This document shows, one piece after another, positions 31,838 to 41,075 of a stretch of DNA of 64,000 bases. Source of the stretch: Castellaniella sp034675905 (GTDB lineage Bacteria > Pseudomonadota > Gammaproteobacteria > Burkholderiales > Burkholderiaceae_B); contig NZ_JAUCCV010000010.1 in the NCBI RefSeq assembly GCF_034675905.1, forward strand, positions 558,001-622,000. Direction: 5' to 3'. The notes below the pieces were generated by a model that saw only the letters and a list, made by a program, of their open reading frames with translations, searched no databases and was not told where the DNA came from. Numbering within the stretch: the first letter of the stretch is position 1; every line of letters begins with the position of its first letter. The position numbers and the translations under genes were made by a program.

Positions 31838-32935
31838 TCAGACGTGATAAGCGCGGCTGGCGGTATGGACTTCATCAACCAGGGACAGGACGGCCTCGGG
31901 CGGGGTGAACTGCGATATCCCGTGCCCCAGATTGAACACGTGTCCACCTGATCCGACCGTTCCGAAATCCGCCAGCACGCGGCGGACTTCCGCGCGGATG
32001 GCGGCGTCGCCGCCAAACAGCGCCATGGGATCGAGATTGCCCTGCAACGCCACCTGATCCTGTACTGTGCGTCGCGCCTGCGACAGCCGCACCGTCCAGT
32101 CCAGCCCCACTGCATCACAGCCGATCGCCGCGATATCCTGGACCCACTGGCCGCCGCCCTTGGTGAAGACGATGGCGGGGATGCGCTGCCCATCATGTTC
32201 GCGCAGCAGCCCATCCAGCACGCGCTGGGTGTAATGCAGGGAAAACTGCTGGAACAGGCCATCCGCCAACACACCGCCCCAACTGTCGAACACCATGACC
32301 GCCTGCGCACCGGCGCGGATCTGGGCATTCAGATAGGCCTGAACGGCCTGGGCATTGATATCTAGAATCCGGTGCAACAGGTCGGGGCGCTGATACAGCA
32401 AGGTCTTGATCTGCCGATAGTCGCTGCTGCCCGCGCCCTCGACCATATAACAGGCCAGCGTCCAGGGGCTGCCGGAAAATCCGATCAAGGGCACGTCGCC
32501 ATTCAGTTCACGGCGGATCAGGGAGACGGCATCAAAGACATAGCGCAAGCGGTCCATGTCGGGCACCTGCAGGGCGGCGATAGCGGCTTCGTCACGCAGC
32601 GGGCGCTCGAAACGCGGCCCTTCGCCGGCCACGAATTGCAGGCCCAGGCCCATGGCATCCGGCACCGTCAGGATGTCGGAAAACAGGATAGCGGCATCCA
32701 GCGCAAAACGGCGCAGCGGCTGCAGCGTGACCTCGCAGGCATATTCCGGATTCTGGGCCAGCCCGAGAAAAGAGCCCGCCTGGGCGCGAGTCTGGTTGTA
32801 TTCCGGCAGATAGCGCCCCGCCTGGCGCATCATCCAGACCGGGGTATAGGGAACGGGCTGGCGCATCAGCGCGCGCAGGAACACATCATTTTTCAACTGG
32901 GTCACGTCAGGCTTCCTATGGACGTATCGCGTCAT
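31838..32935 (-). CDS. hemE: Uroporphyrinogen decarboxylase
   Basis: HemE decarboxylates uroporphyrinogen III to coproporphyrinogen III in haem synthesis. The 365-residue product contains the family signatures PVWMMRQAGRYLPEY and GFSGSPWTLACYMVEG, plus DAAILFSDILTVPDAMGLGL with the catalytic Asp region and GHGISQFTPPEAV near the end. Length is normal. It is divergent from the hemophilin-type receptor gene at 33167, so the 231-base gap between them holds both promoters. Biosynthetic haem and imported haem genes are thus adjacent, although this may be coincidence. Confidence 0.95.
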   Translation of the reverse strand: MTRYVHRKPDVTQLKNDVFLRALMRQPVPYTPVWMMRQAGRYLPEYNQTRAQAGSFLGLAQNPEYACEVTLQPLRRFALDAAILFSDILTVPDAMGLGLQFVAGEGPRFERPLRDEAAIAALQVPDMDRLRYVFDAVSLIRRELNGDVPLIGFSGSPWTLACYMVEGAGSSDYRQIKTLLYQRPDLLHRILDINAQAVQAYLNAQIRAGAQAVMVFDSWGGVLADGLFQQFSLHYTQRVLDGLLREHDGQRIPAIVFTKGGGQWVQDIAAIGCDAVGLDWTVRLSQARRTVQDQVALQGNLDPMALFGGDAAIRAEVRRVLADFGTVGSGGHVFNLGHGISQFTPPEAVLSLVDEVHTASRAYHV

Positions 32936-33062
32936 CCACGCGATAGCGACTGGATCGGAGGGGAATCCTGGATTTTACCCGACCCCCCTACAGATTACCC
33001 GCACGACGGGACGGGCCGCGAACAGCGATCGACGAGGTGTTGGCGGTTCACTGAATACAAAA

Positions 33063-33083
33063 TTGATAATTATCATTCTCATT
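33063..33083. promoter_or_regulatory. Fur-like site before the hemophilin operon (also FNR/DNR-like)
   Basis: TTGATAATTATCATT (33063-33077) followed by CTCATTT. On the other strand this reads as the classic Fur form AATGAGAATGATAATTATC. The first half also reads TTGAT-N4-ATCAT, one mismatch from an FNR/DNR box. The same 15-mer occurs before the ABC-NnrS operon (43753-43767). It lies about 85 bases before the receptor start and may also affect hemE. Confidence 0.75.
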
Positions 33084-33166
33084 TAGATTGCCTGGCTTGC
33101 AAGATACGTTGCGCCGCACCCGATCCGGCCCCGTACCGTTTTCACCTCTATTCCGTGGCAATCATC

Positions 33167-36100
33167 ATGTTCTTCAAGCATCCAGGGTTCGCGCCCGATA
33201 CCGTCGGGCCGATCATCGCGGCCGCTGTGGCAGCTACCCTGAGTCTGACCCCGCCTCTCTCCGGGGCGCAGACCCTTCCCCCGCCCAACAGCAATGACCG
33301 CATAGAAGGCCCGCCGGATACCGGTGAGTCACGCGACACGGCCGTGACCGCGGAGGACGAGAGCGTGAACATGCTGACACCGGTTCGCGTGCACGGCCTG
33401 AGAGACCCCGATACACAGGGACACGAGAACGTATTCAACAAGAACGTCACCAATCTCTACGTCGATCGTAAAGAGCTGAACCGCTACCAGGTCACCAATC
33501 CGGCAGATCTCTTCAAGGGTATGAACGGCGTCTACAGCATGGACTCGCGCAACGGCGCGTCGATCTCACCGAATATCCGCGGCCTGTCGGGCGAAGGTCG
33601 GGTGCCGCTGACGGTGGACGGCACCGAGCAGTCCGTCAACGTCTGGCTGCAGGTCTACGGCGCCGGCAACCGCAACTACGTGGACCCTGCCCTGTTCCGC
33701 AGCATCGAGGTGGAAAAGGGCCCGTCGCTGAGCCGGGGCATCAAGAGCGGCATCGGCGGCGCAGTCAATGTGCGCACCATCAATCCGTCTGACATCATCC
33801 CCGACGGCGACAGCCTGGGTCTCGAAGTCAAGCTGGAGACCTCCGGCAACACCATCGCGCCCGCCGTCGATGCCAACAGCTATTTCGGCAAAGACTACCG
33901 CGACATTCCAGGCGCGACGCTGGGTTCGGACTACGCGGTCAATATTCCCCAACCCGTACCGCGTGACCGCAGCGGCGGGGATGCCATGAATTTCCAGGAC
34001 AAGAGCTTCATGTTCGCCATCGCGGGGCGTAACGACCACACCGACGCCCTGCTGGCCTACAGCTACCGCAAGCGGGGCAATTATTTCGCCGGCAAGAACG
34101 GCGCCGATGCCTACACCGACAACGACGCCTACGCCAAGGACACCTCGGCCTATTTTCCCAACCTGACCAAGCTCTATCATCCGGGCAACGAGGTACTGAG
34201 CACGGCCAGCAAGACCGAGACCCTGCTGCTCAAGAACCGCTGGTACCTGCCGCACGACCAGCAGATCGGCCTGAGCTTCATGCGCACCGATCTGGATTTT
34301 GCGGAAACTTCCACCGGCCAGTCGATCATGATGATGGGCATCGCCGAGGAGTTGTCCAAACCCTCTGGGCAGGGCCTGCCCGGCCAACTCGTCGCCGAAT
34401 ACCCCCGCTCGAACGTCCGGCTGGACACCTGGAAGATAGACTACGAATGGAAGCCGGAAGGCTCGCGCGTGGTCGACCTGGAAGCCCACCTCTGGATGAC
34501 CAAGACCGACAGCGAACGCCACCAGAGCGGCAGCGGCGCCTATTACATTCCCCGCAGCGGCGTATTGGACGCGTACCAGATACTCAAGGCTGACTGGGAT
34601 ACCTGCCGAGGGCCGAACTGGGCCATGGGCCTGCCCAGCGGCGCGGCGGGTTTCACCTGCTTCACCAACCCAGCGCTGAATCCCGCCCTGGGGGGCACTG
34701 CGCCCGTCGAACCCGACCACGACGGGCGCATCTTCGCCGGCAGCGCACAGTGGACCAGCCATGACCGCAAGGGCTTCGACTTCAGCAACCGTTTCATCCT
34801 GGACGACCGGCTGCGCCTGACCGTCGGCGGCGAACTGCAGCACGAAAAGCTGGACGAACGCGTCGTCAACCTGGACCTGACCGGCGGCATCGGCGTTGGT
34901 GGCGCCGCCCTGGCCGAATCCACCATCAAATTCGGCCCGCGTTCCGGCACCCGCCGGGAATGGGCGGCCACCATGAACCTGGAATGGCGGGCGACAGACT
35001 GGCTCACCCTGACCGCCGGCGCCCGCTACAACGAGTACTCGGCCTTCGACGACGGCCTGGCCGAACGGCGCGCGAACCAGGTGGCGGGATCGCAGATCAC
35101 CGGACAACGGACCGGAATGGCGCTGGAATACGGCCAGTTGATGTCGAATGCTGAAGTCACCCAACTGAACTCGTTGGCAAGCGCAAGATCCACCGCAGCC
35201 GCCAGCGTCGGTCCAGGTGACTGGGATCAGCTCGGAAACCACAACATCACGACACCCGCCATGGCGGCTCTCCAGGCTGCCCAAGCCGCCTTTGATACCT
35301 ATATCGCCGCCCATGGCGAGGGCGCGGCATCCAGGTATCCAATCGCAGGCTCCGGAGATCAGGCCCTGTACTGGAAGAAAAAAGCCGTCGTTCCCGTGGT
35401 GGACGGCAAGGTCGATGCCTCGCAAAGTCCCTTCGCCGGTAGCGGCATCGATCCTTCCAAGACAGCGGCCAACCCCCAAGGCAAGACCGGGGAGTTCCAG
35501 GAAATCATTCCGATCGGCACCTCCACCGTCTACGCCACTCCCGCCGCCGGCCAGGAATGGGCGCCGCCCGAGCGGCAATACGGCCACGCCTGGTCGCCGG
35601 TCTTCTCCGCCACGGCGCGCATCACCGACACCGCCAGCATCTACGCCCGCTACGCCCAGATGACGCGTTTTCCCAGCATCTTCGAGATCGCCTCCACCTC
35701 GGTCGGCCTGGGCAACACCTATTACCTGGGCCGCGGCGCCAGCAAGCCGGAACGCAGCACCAACTGGGAAATCGGCTATTCCCAGGACCTGGCCCCGTTC
35801 CTGCCGGATCTGCGCCAGGCGGACGTGCGCCTGAGCTATTTCGACACCACCATCCAGGACTTCATCGACCGCGATGCTTACCTGAACGTGATCCAGTTCG
35901 ACCGCAAGAAGACCACGGGGATCGAGTTCCAGTCGCGCTTCGACAGTGGCCGGTTCTTCGGCGGCCTGGGCGCCACTTGGCGGCTCACGCAGGAACTGTG
36001 CGACGAGAACTACGCCTATGGCCTGGACCCCTTCTACAACCGCATGCCGGAATGCATGACCGGCGGCTTTCCCGACATGCTGACCGCCACCAGCCTGCAA

Positions 36101-36445
36101 CCGCGCTATTCCATCAACGCCGAGCTGGGCACCCGGCTGCTGCAGAACCGGCTGGAACTGGCGCTGCGCGCCGTCTACCACGCGAAAGCGGAAAACAAGG
36201 AACTGGACGCCCTGCTGAACACCCCCTATGGCCCGTCCATCTGGAAGGAAAACAGCATGCGCCAGTTGTACTGGCATCCCGTCATGCTGCTCGACGCCTC
36301 GGCCCAATGGCGCGCCACCAAGAACGTCACGCTGAGCCTGGGCGTCACCAACCTGACCGACCGCTATTACCTGGACCCCATGGCCAAGATCCCCGCCCCC
36401 GGCCCGGGCCGCACGATCACCGTCGGCATGCGGGCGCAGTTCTAG
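33167..36445 (+). CDS. TonB-dependent receptor of a hemophilin/Slam haem-uptake system
   Basis: Predicted outer-membrane receptor for a haem-loaded hemophore. The ATG at 33167 gives 1092 residues. Although the frame is open far upstream, that part lies antisense to hemE. A signal segment (about residues 12-34, ending SGAQ) is followed by an acidic linker, a TonB-box-like LTPVRVHG (about 70-77), a plug domain with NPADLFKGMNGVYSMDSRNG and SPNIRGLSGEGRVPLTVDG, IEVEKGPSL, and a 22-strand barrel ending in VGMRAQF with the terminal Phe. Residues about 645-800 form an unusually long Ala-rich insertion, likely an extracellular loop. It is first in an operon with the secreted protein and Slam, under a Fur-like site. 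Ligand identity is inferred from those partners. Confidence 0.85.
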   Translation: MFFKHPGFAPDTVGPIIAAAVAATLSLTPPLSGAQTLPPPNSNDRIEGPPDTGESRDTAVTAEDESVNMLTPVRVHGLRDPDTQGHENVFNKNVTNLYVDRKELNRYQVTNPADLFKGMNGVYSMDSRNGASISPNIRGLSGEGRVPLTVDGTEQSVNVWLQVYGAGNRNYVDPALFRSIEVEKGPSLSRGIKSGIGGAVNVRTINPSDIIPDGDSLGLEVKLETSGNTIAPAVDANSYFGKDYRDIPGATLGSDYAVNIPQPVPRDRSGGDAMNFQDKSFMFAIAGRNDHTDALLAYSYRKRGNYFAGKNGADAYTDNDAYAKDTSAYFPNLTKLYHPGNEVLSTASKTETLLLKNRWYLPHDQQIGLSFMRTDLDFAETSTGQSIMMMGIAEELSKPSGQGLPGQLVAEYPRSNVRLDTWKIDYEWKPEGSRVVDLEAHLWMTKTDSERHQSGSGAYYIPRSGVLDAYQILKADWDTCRGPNWAMGLPSGAAGFTCFTNPALNPALGGTAPVEPDHDGRIFAGSAQWTSHDRKGFDFSNRFILDDRLRLTVGGELQHEKLDERVVNLDLTGGIGVGGAALAESTIKFGPRSGTRREWAATMNLEWRATDWLTLTAGARYNEYSAFDDGLAERRANQVAGSQITGQRTGMALEYGQLMSNAEVTQLNSLASARSTAAASVGPGDWDQLGNHNITTPAMAALQAAQAAFDTYIAAHGEGAASRYPIAGSGDQALYWKKKAVVPVVDGKVDASQSPFAGSGIDPSKTAANPQGKTGEFQEIIPIGTSTVYATPAAGQEWAPPERQYGHAWSPVFSATARITDTASIYARYAQMTRFPSIFEIASTSVGLGNTYYLGRGASKPERSTNWEIGYSQDLAPFLPDLRQADVRLSYFDTTIQDFIDRDAYLNVIQFDRKKTTGIEFQSRFDSGRFFGGLGATWRLTQELCDENYAYGLDPFYNRMPECMTGGFPDMLTATSLQPRYSINAELGTRLLQNRLELALRAVYHAKAENKELDALLNTPYGPSIWKENSMRQLYWHPVMLLDASAQWRATKNVTLSLGVTNLTDRYYLDPMAKIPAPGPGRTITVGMRAQF

Positions 36446-36520
36446 CAGTCCCGAAGTTCCAGGGTTTCCTGGCTTTCCCTGAAAACCAGGTCTTTCCATC
36501 GTTTTCTTCAAGGAGTTGAT

Positions 36521-37411
36521 ATGAAACGATCCCTGTCCCGCGCCCTCCTCGGCGCGTCCCTGGCCCTGGCCGCTTCCCACGCCCCGGCCGCCACCGTGCT
36601 GGGCGACTCGTTCAACGATGCCAACGTCAAGGCGGCGCCCTCGACGCTGTTCGGATCGGGCAACGCCGGCCTGATCTTCAACGGCGGCTCGGCCGCGATC
36701 GATCTGGCCGGCGGTCCCATCGCCCAGTCGAACAACGCCATCAACCGCGGCCCCGACGTCAGCGGCAACACCTACCTGAAAGGCAGCGACATCAACTTCC
36801 TGGCCGGCCTGATCCTGGGCGACACCCAGATCGCCCAGGTATGGCGCAACGACGTGGTCTACAACGGCGACACCACCACGATCAACAGCGTGCGCCAGAT
36901 GATCGTGCCGCCGCTGCCGTTCATGCCCGACTTCGGCGGGCTGGTGATCGGCAAGGTCGACGGTTCGCCGGTCTACTTCGGCGAATGGGCGCCCAAGGGG
37001 CCGAACTATTCCGCCCCGGACAATGCCGATCTGAACATGGGCAGCGCCGAGCGCACGGTGTGGTACGTGGGCGAAAACCCCACCACGTCCATGCCGACTC
37101 TGGTCAATGCCCAGTACAACGTCGTCGGCATCAACCAGCACAACCCGGAGAACCCCAGCGTCTACCAAGGCGTGCTGACGGCCAACTACGGCAGCGGCGG
37201 CGGCTATCTGGATGGCAGCATCACGCGCGGCAGCGACGTGGTGGACTTCGGCACGAGTGACACGGCCATCACCCACACCGGCGCCTTCTCCAACGCTGCC
37301 TTGACGATCTCCGGCCAGTTCTACGGCGCCCAGGCCGAGGCCCTGGCAGGGATCTACACCGGCGGCGCGACCGCGCAGGATCACGTCGCCTTCGGCGGCG
37401 CGCGGCAGTAA
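36521..37411 (+). CDS. Slam-dependent secreted hemophilin-like protein (HphA type)
   Basis: Predicted secreted haem-binding protein. The 296-residue product has a Sec signal peptide (MKRSLSRALLGASLALAASH, cleavage probably after APA) but no lipobox and no cysteine at all. It is therefore not a surface lipoprotein. The body carries the Slam-substrate signature VWYVGENPTTSMPTLVNAQY and VVGINQHNP, and the C-terminus is a TbpB-like eight-stranded barrel ending GQFYGAQAEALAGIYTG and HVAFGGARQ. A strong AAGGAG ribosome site precedes the ATG. Position between a TonB receptor and a Slam gene matches the hemophilin clusters of Acinetobacter and Haemophilus. Haem binding itself is inferred from this and the Fur-like site. 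Confidence 0.82.
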   Translation: MKRSLSRALLGASLALAASHAPAATVLGDSFNDANVKAAPSTLFGSGNAGLIFNGGSAAIDLAGGPIAQSNNAINRGPDVSGNTYLKGSDINFLAGLILGDTQIAQVWRNDVVYNGDTTTINSVRQMIVPPLPFMPDFGGLVIGKVDGSPVYFGEWAPKGPNYSAPDNADLNMGSAERTVWYVGENPTTSMPTLVNAQYNVVGINQHNPENPSVYQGVLTANYGSGGGYLDGSITRGSDVVDFGTSDTAITHTGAFSNAALTISGQFYGAQAEALAGIYTGGATAQDHVAFGGARQ

Positions 37412-37431
37412 GCGGGGACGGGACCGGCACG

Positions 37432-38922
37432 ATGACGATCCGCTGGACGCAGCTTCACTTCCTGCCGGCCCTGCTCCTGGCCTGCGCCCTGCTGCCGTCC
37501 CCGCCTGCCCGGGCGGACGAGGACGACACCCGCTACCTGCTGGACCAGGCCGGACGCATCGGCCGCCAGAGGGACAGCGGGGCGGGGTCGTTGGCCCCGC
37601 ACCCCGGAGGCCTGGTCCTCACCATCGAGGGCCGGGCCTACCGGGTCAGACCCACCTTGCAGGACCTGGAACCGGCCCTGTACACGGCCATCAACCGGGG
37701 CCAGTGGGGCGAGGCGCGCGCGCTGGCGGATTCGTACCGCCGGCTGGCGGGCCACAAGCCGCACCTGGTCCTGCTGGCCGACGGCCTGGCGGCGCGGGCC
37801 GAGGGCGACTACGGCCGGGCCATCGGCCTGCTGGAAGACGCCCGCGACGATGCTCCCGGCGATGCGCGTACGCAGATGGAACTGGCCCGCGCCTACGCCG
37901 AAGACGGCCAGGACCGGGAATCGCGCGCCCTGTTCGAACAGGCCATCGGCAACAGCCTGCCGCCCGACACCCGCCAGCTGCTGCAAAACTATGTGGGCGC
38001 CGTGGACCGGCGCGGCGACTGGCAGGGGTCCATCGCCGTGGGCCGAGGCCACAACGACAACATCAACCAAGCCAATGGCTTCGAGCAATGTTCGATGTAT
38101 TTTCTGACCCTGTGCCTGGCGCGGCTCAAGCTGCCTGATCCGATCGCATCGACCTTCACCAATTACGACTTGGTACTGAGCAAGCGGATCGCGCTGGCCG
38201 GCCACCACAATCTGCTGCTGCGACCCATCAGCTACGGGACGTTCTACCAGAAGACCGCCCCGGAAGGGCGCGCGATCAAGGACTACAGCCAGCAGACCCA
38301 CGTGCTGTACGCCGGATACCAGTACGCCGATGCACGGCAGAAAATCAGCCTGCTGCCGTTCACGGAACTGTACGCCCGCGACGGGCACACCAATTACCAG
38401 GCCCCCGGCCTGCAGGCCGAATGGAGCCGGTCACTGACGCCAAGCCTGCGCCTGACGGCGCAGGCAAGCATCAAGCGCTACGCCTACAAGGCACAGGACA
38501 GCCGCTATTTCAGCGACTACACGCAAAAGGCCGCCGGGCTGGGGATCGCCTGGATGCCCGCGGCGAACACCAGCCTGCAGGCAGGCATCGACTTCACCCG
38601 CCGCAAATATCCCATGCCCACGGAAAGCGGCAAGGACCTGGCCGTGCGCGCCGGGGTGTACCACGCCTTCGGGCAGTCCGGCGCCTTCGTCAATCTGCTG
38701 GCCCTCTACCGCGTCAGCCGCAACGACGAACATGACTTTTTCCTCGGCGCCCGGCGCCGCGACGAACAACAGCTCTACGTCGCCACTCTGGGATCGACGC
38801 GTCTGTCGGTGGGCGGCGTCTACCCCGAATTGCGCTTCAAACACGTCGTCAACCACAGCAACTCAATTTTCTATGGTTATACCCAGAACGAAGTCTCGCT
38901 ACAGCTGCGCAAGAATTTCTGA
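37432..38922 (+). CDS. Slam (surface lipoprotein assembly modifier) outer-membrane translocator
   Basis: Slam proteins move specific TbpB-fold substrates across the outer membrane. The 496-residue product has a signal peptide (to about PPARA), an N-terminal periplasmic helical TPR-like domain at about residues 30-190 (repeats such as YGRAIGLLEDARDDAPGDAR), and a C-terminal DUF560/PF04575 beta-barrel starting near GSIAVGRGHNDNINQA and ending SLQLRKNF with terminal Phe. It begins 20 bases after the hemophilin-like gene. Because that substrate lacks a lipidation Cys, this Slam would secrete it fully, as in hemophilin systems, instead of displaying a lipoprotein. Confidence 0.88.
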   Translation: MTIRWTQLHFLPALLLACALLPSPPARADEDDTRYLLDQAGRIGRQRDSGAGSLAPHPGGLVLTIEGRAYRVRPTLQDLEPALYTAINRGQWGEARALADSYRRLAGHKPHLVLLADGLAARAEGDYGRAIGLLEDARDDAPGDARTQMELARAYAEDGQDRESRALFEQAIGNSLPPDTRQLLQNYVGAVDRRGDWQGSIAVGRGHNDNINQANGFEQCSMYFLTLCLARLKLPDPIASTFTNYDLVLSKRIALAGHHNLLLRPISYGTFYQKTAPEGRAIKDYSQQTHVLYAGYQYADARQKISLLPFTELYARDGHTNYQAPGLQAEWSRSLTPSLRLTAQASIKRYAYKAQDSRYFSDYTQKAAGLGIAWMPAANTSLQAGIDFTRRKYPMPTESGKDLAVRAGVYHAFGQSGAFVNLLALYRVSRNDEHDFFLGARRRDEQQLYVATLGSTRLSVGGVYPELRFKHVVNHSNSIFYGYTQNEVSLQLRKNF

Positions 38923-38953
38923 GTCCATCCGATGGATTGCCCGATTAATCGTA

Positions 38954-38971
38954 TTGATAATTATTCTCATC
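38954..38971. promoter_or_regulatory. Fur-like / FNR-like site before the Crp/Fnr regulator gene
   Basis: TTGATAATTATTCTCATC. As a 7-1-7 Fur site (TGATAAT-T-ATTCTCA, 38955-38969) it has one mismatch to perfect symmetry. The left half also matches an FNR half-site TTGAT. It is 52 bases before the ATG at 39023 and 31 bases after the Slam stop. Confidence 0.72.
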
Positions 38972-39022
38972 AAAAATACAATGAGCTTTCCAGTCGCCAC
39001 GCCCCACAGGGCCCGGACTACC

Positions 39023-39784
39023 ATGTCTTCCACCTTTCTGGACAAGGCTTTTTCGAACTTCCCCGCCTTCCGTCACGCTGACCCCGATGGCCTGCGAGTA
39101 TTGGCAGGCGGCGCCCGCCGCATGGTGTTGTCGGCCCGTCAACACTTGTTCCACCTGGGCGAATCAGCCGACCATTTCTTCTGGATCGAGACCGGCAGCG
39201 TGACCCTGTATCTGCCCAGCTACAACGGCGATGAACGCGTCTTTCAGGTCCTGGGAAACGACTGCCTGGTGGCTGCGACCGTCATGTTTGCGGACGATCG
39301 CCGCTACCCTGTCTCGGCCCAGGCGAACGAACGCACCGTTCTGCATCGCCTGGACTGCGCACCGCTGATCGGCATGGCGCAACGTTCATCAGAATTTTCC
39401 TGCTCGCTGCTGCGCATCGTGGCCGGCCAGATGACACAGGCGATCGGCCGCATCGACCTGCTGACCATCGCTAATTCCATGCAACGCCTGGTCACCTATC
39501 TGGTGAACCTTTATATCGAGCAGGGCAGCGCCTGGCTGACCTTGCCAACCCATCACCGCGTGTTGGCGCGGCAGTTGAACATGACACCAGAGAACTTGTC
39601 ACGCATGCTAGGCGGTTTCCGGCGCGATGGCCTGATCGGCGGACGCAACCGCGATCTTGTTCTACTCGACGTAGAAGCCCTGTGCAAGCAGGCCCGGCTG
39701 CCGCCACCGGATATGAAACTCCGCACCCAGCACACAAGGCCATCTAGGGACGAAGCACTGTTCAGTTGCTGCACCTTGCACTGA
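39023..39784 (+). CDS. Crp/Fnr-family transcriptional regulator (DNR-like)
   Basis: A 253-residue regulator with an N-terminal cyclic-nucleotide-type beta-roll (HLFHLGESADHFFWIETGSV, then LYLPSYNGDERVFQVLGNDC), a long dimer helix, and a C-terminal winged HTH with LTLPTHHRVLARQLNMTPEN and SRMLGGFRRDGLI. It has no N-terminal Cys set for an iron-sulfur cluster, so it is not FNR itself. It resembles the DNR/NnrR branch, which senses NO through haem. An alternative ATG at 38981 lies nearer the Fur-like site; 39023 starts the conserved region. It faces the nnrS gene convergently (7-base gap), consistent with an NO or haem response. Confidence 0.78.
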   Translation: MSSTFLDKAFSNFPAFRHADPDGLRVLAGGARRMVLSARQHLFHLGESADHFFWIETGSVTLYLPSYNGDERVFQVLGNDCLVAATVMFADDRRYPVSAQANERTVLHRLDCAPLIGMAQRSSEFSCSLLRIVAGQMTQAIGRIDLLTIANSMQRLVTYLVNLYIEQGSAWLTLPTHHRVLARQLNMTPENLSRMLGGFRRDGLIGGRNRDLVLLDVEALCKQARLPPPDMKLRTQHTRPSRDEALFSCCTLH

Positions 39785-39791
39785 TCATCCG

Positions 39792-41075
39792 TCAACAGCC
39801 GGATTCAGGCCCCGAGAACGGACTATGCGCCTTGCCGGCAGGCTCGGCACAGCCTTCACGGCCATCAAGACGCCGACCTGCCAGGACCGGCCAAGCATGC
39901 CACAGATAGGCGGCATAGGCTCCCACCCATAGCACACCAGCCATCAGGATCAACTGCCAAGCCCAGGGCGCCAATACTGGCAGTCCCGCCACAGCCCGCA
40001 TCAGGGCGGCCAAGATCAGGATGCCCGCGGCCACAGGCAACCATGGCCGACGATCCAGCCATCGTCCCGTATGGATGCGTCCCGCCAGACTCATGATGGT
40101 GAACACCGACAGGCCCATGGCTCCGGCTGTCAGCAGATGGCGGCCGCTTGATACAGACCAGCCGCCCGCCAGCCAGGCCAGGCCCATGGCGCCATAGCCC
40201 AGAGCAATCAGCCAGAAACAGGCATACAGCATGAGCGCCCAGCGCGTGAACAGCGCCCGCCCGACATGCCAATCGTTGAGCACATTCAGCACGGCGGCGC
40301 AGGCGGCCAACGCAGTCCAGCCGACGACCAGACCATCGCCCAAGACGACCTGCGCCACGCCACATGTGCAGATGGCGAAGACCGCCAGATAGCGGCGCGG
40401 CGGCCGGGCCAGATAACGATCCGACGGCGGCGGTTCGCCTGGTCGACCGGCCTCGATATAGCCATTGAGCACGCTCATCGACACCCGGCTGCCCGCTAGC
40501 AGGATCAGGATCATCGTCAGATCGATTGCGCCATGAATCCAGGGAAGCCCATCGTATTCGGCAAACAGCGCAACGAAGAACCCAGTCTGCACCAGCAGCA
40601 GACCCGCCAACGCCCAGGCAAAACCCAGGTGCGCCCGGCGCGGATCACGCCACAGCGCTGGCGCCAGCTGGATCAGCAGCACAGCAGTAAAGGACACATT
40701 GCACAGAGCCGCCAGCCCGAGCCCCATCTCGAAAGGCAGCCACTGAGCCAACGCATATGCCGCCCGTGCCATCAGCCAAAGCGCAACCAAGCCCGCCAGA
40801 GGGCGGACGGCAATCGGCGCGACCCCCGTGAATTCCGGGATGGCGGTCAGCAGAAAACCGGCCGCTGCAGCCAAGCCGAAACCGAACACCAGCTCATGCG
40901 CATGCCACAACAGCACGCCCCCCGGAGGCCTCCAGCCAGACAGGGCAGCACTATTCAGAAACAGCAGCCAGACAGACAAGAACACCACAGCGCCCGTCGA
41001 CGTCAGCACGAAAAACGGACGAAATCCGCACGACCATAAAGGGTGAACTGCTGAGCCGCCATGCCGCACAGTCAT
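39792..41075 (-). CDS. nnrS: NnrS family haem/copper membrane protein
   Basis: NnrS is a polytopic membrane protein associated with denitrification and with relief of nitrosative stress. The 427-residue product has about twelve hydrophobic segments with conserved family blocks LWSCGFRPFFVLTSTGA near the start, WHAHELVFGFGLAAAAGFLL, HVGRALFTRW and SSGRHLLTAGAMGLSVFTIM, where His residues are candidate metal/haem ligands. Its ATG overlaps the ABC ATPase stop by 4 bases, so it is the last gene of a Fur/DNR-like-controlled ABC operon. Confidence 0.88.
   Translation of the reverse strand: MTVRHGGSAVHPLWSCGFRPFFVLTSTGAVVFLSVWLLFLNSAALSGWRPPGGVLLWHAHELVFGFGLAAAAGFLLTAIPEFTGVAPIAVRPLAGLVALWLMARAAYALAQWLPFEMGLGLAALCNVSFTAVLLIQLAPALWRDPRRAHLGFAWALAGLLLVQTGFFVALFAEYDGLPWIHGAIDLTMILILLAGSRVSMSVLNGYIEAGRPGEPPPSDRYLARPPRRYLAVFAICTCGVAQVVLGDGLVVGWTALAACAAVLNVLNDWHVGRALFTRWALMLYACFWLIALGYGAMGLAWLAGGWSVSSGRHLLTAGAMGLSVFTIMSLAGRIHTGRWLDRRPWLPVAAGILILAALMRAVAGLPVLAPWAWQLILMAGVLWVGAYAAYLWHAWPVLAGRRLDGREGCAEPAGKAHSPFSGPESGC

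Noticed and set aside
32372..33166. Possible 265-residue N-terminal extension of the hemophilin-system receptor
   Set aside because: The extension is antisense to hemE and passes through the Fur-like promoter region. The ATG at 33167 leads directly into a signal peptide.
33566..37384. A minus-strand open frame of more than 1,200 codons antisense to the receptor and hemophilin-like genes
   Set aside because: It spans two clearly real plus-strand genes and their spacer. The sequence is Gly/Ala/Arg/His-rich without domains. Long antisense frames are expected from codon bias in high-GC DNA.
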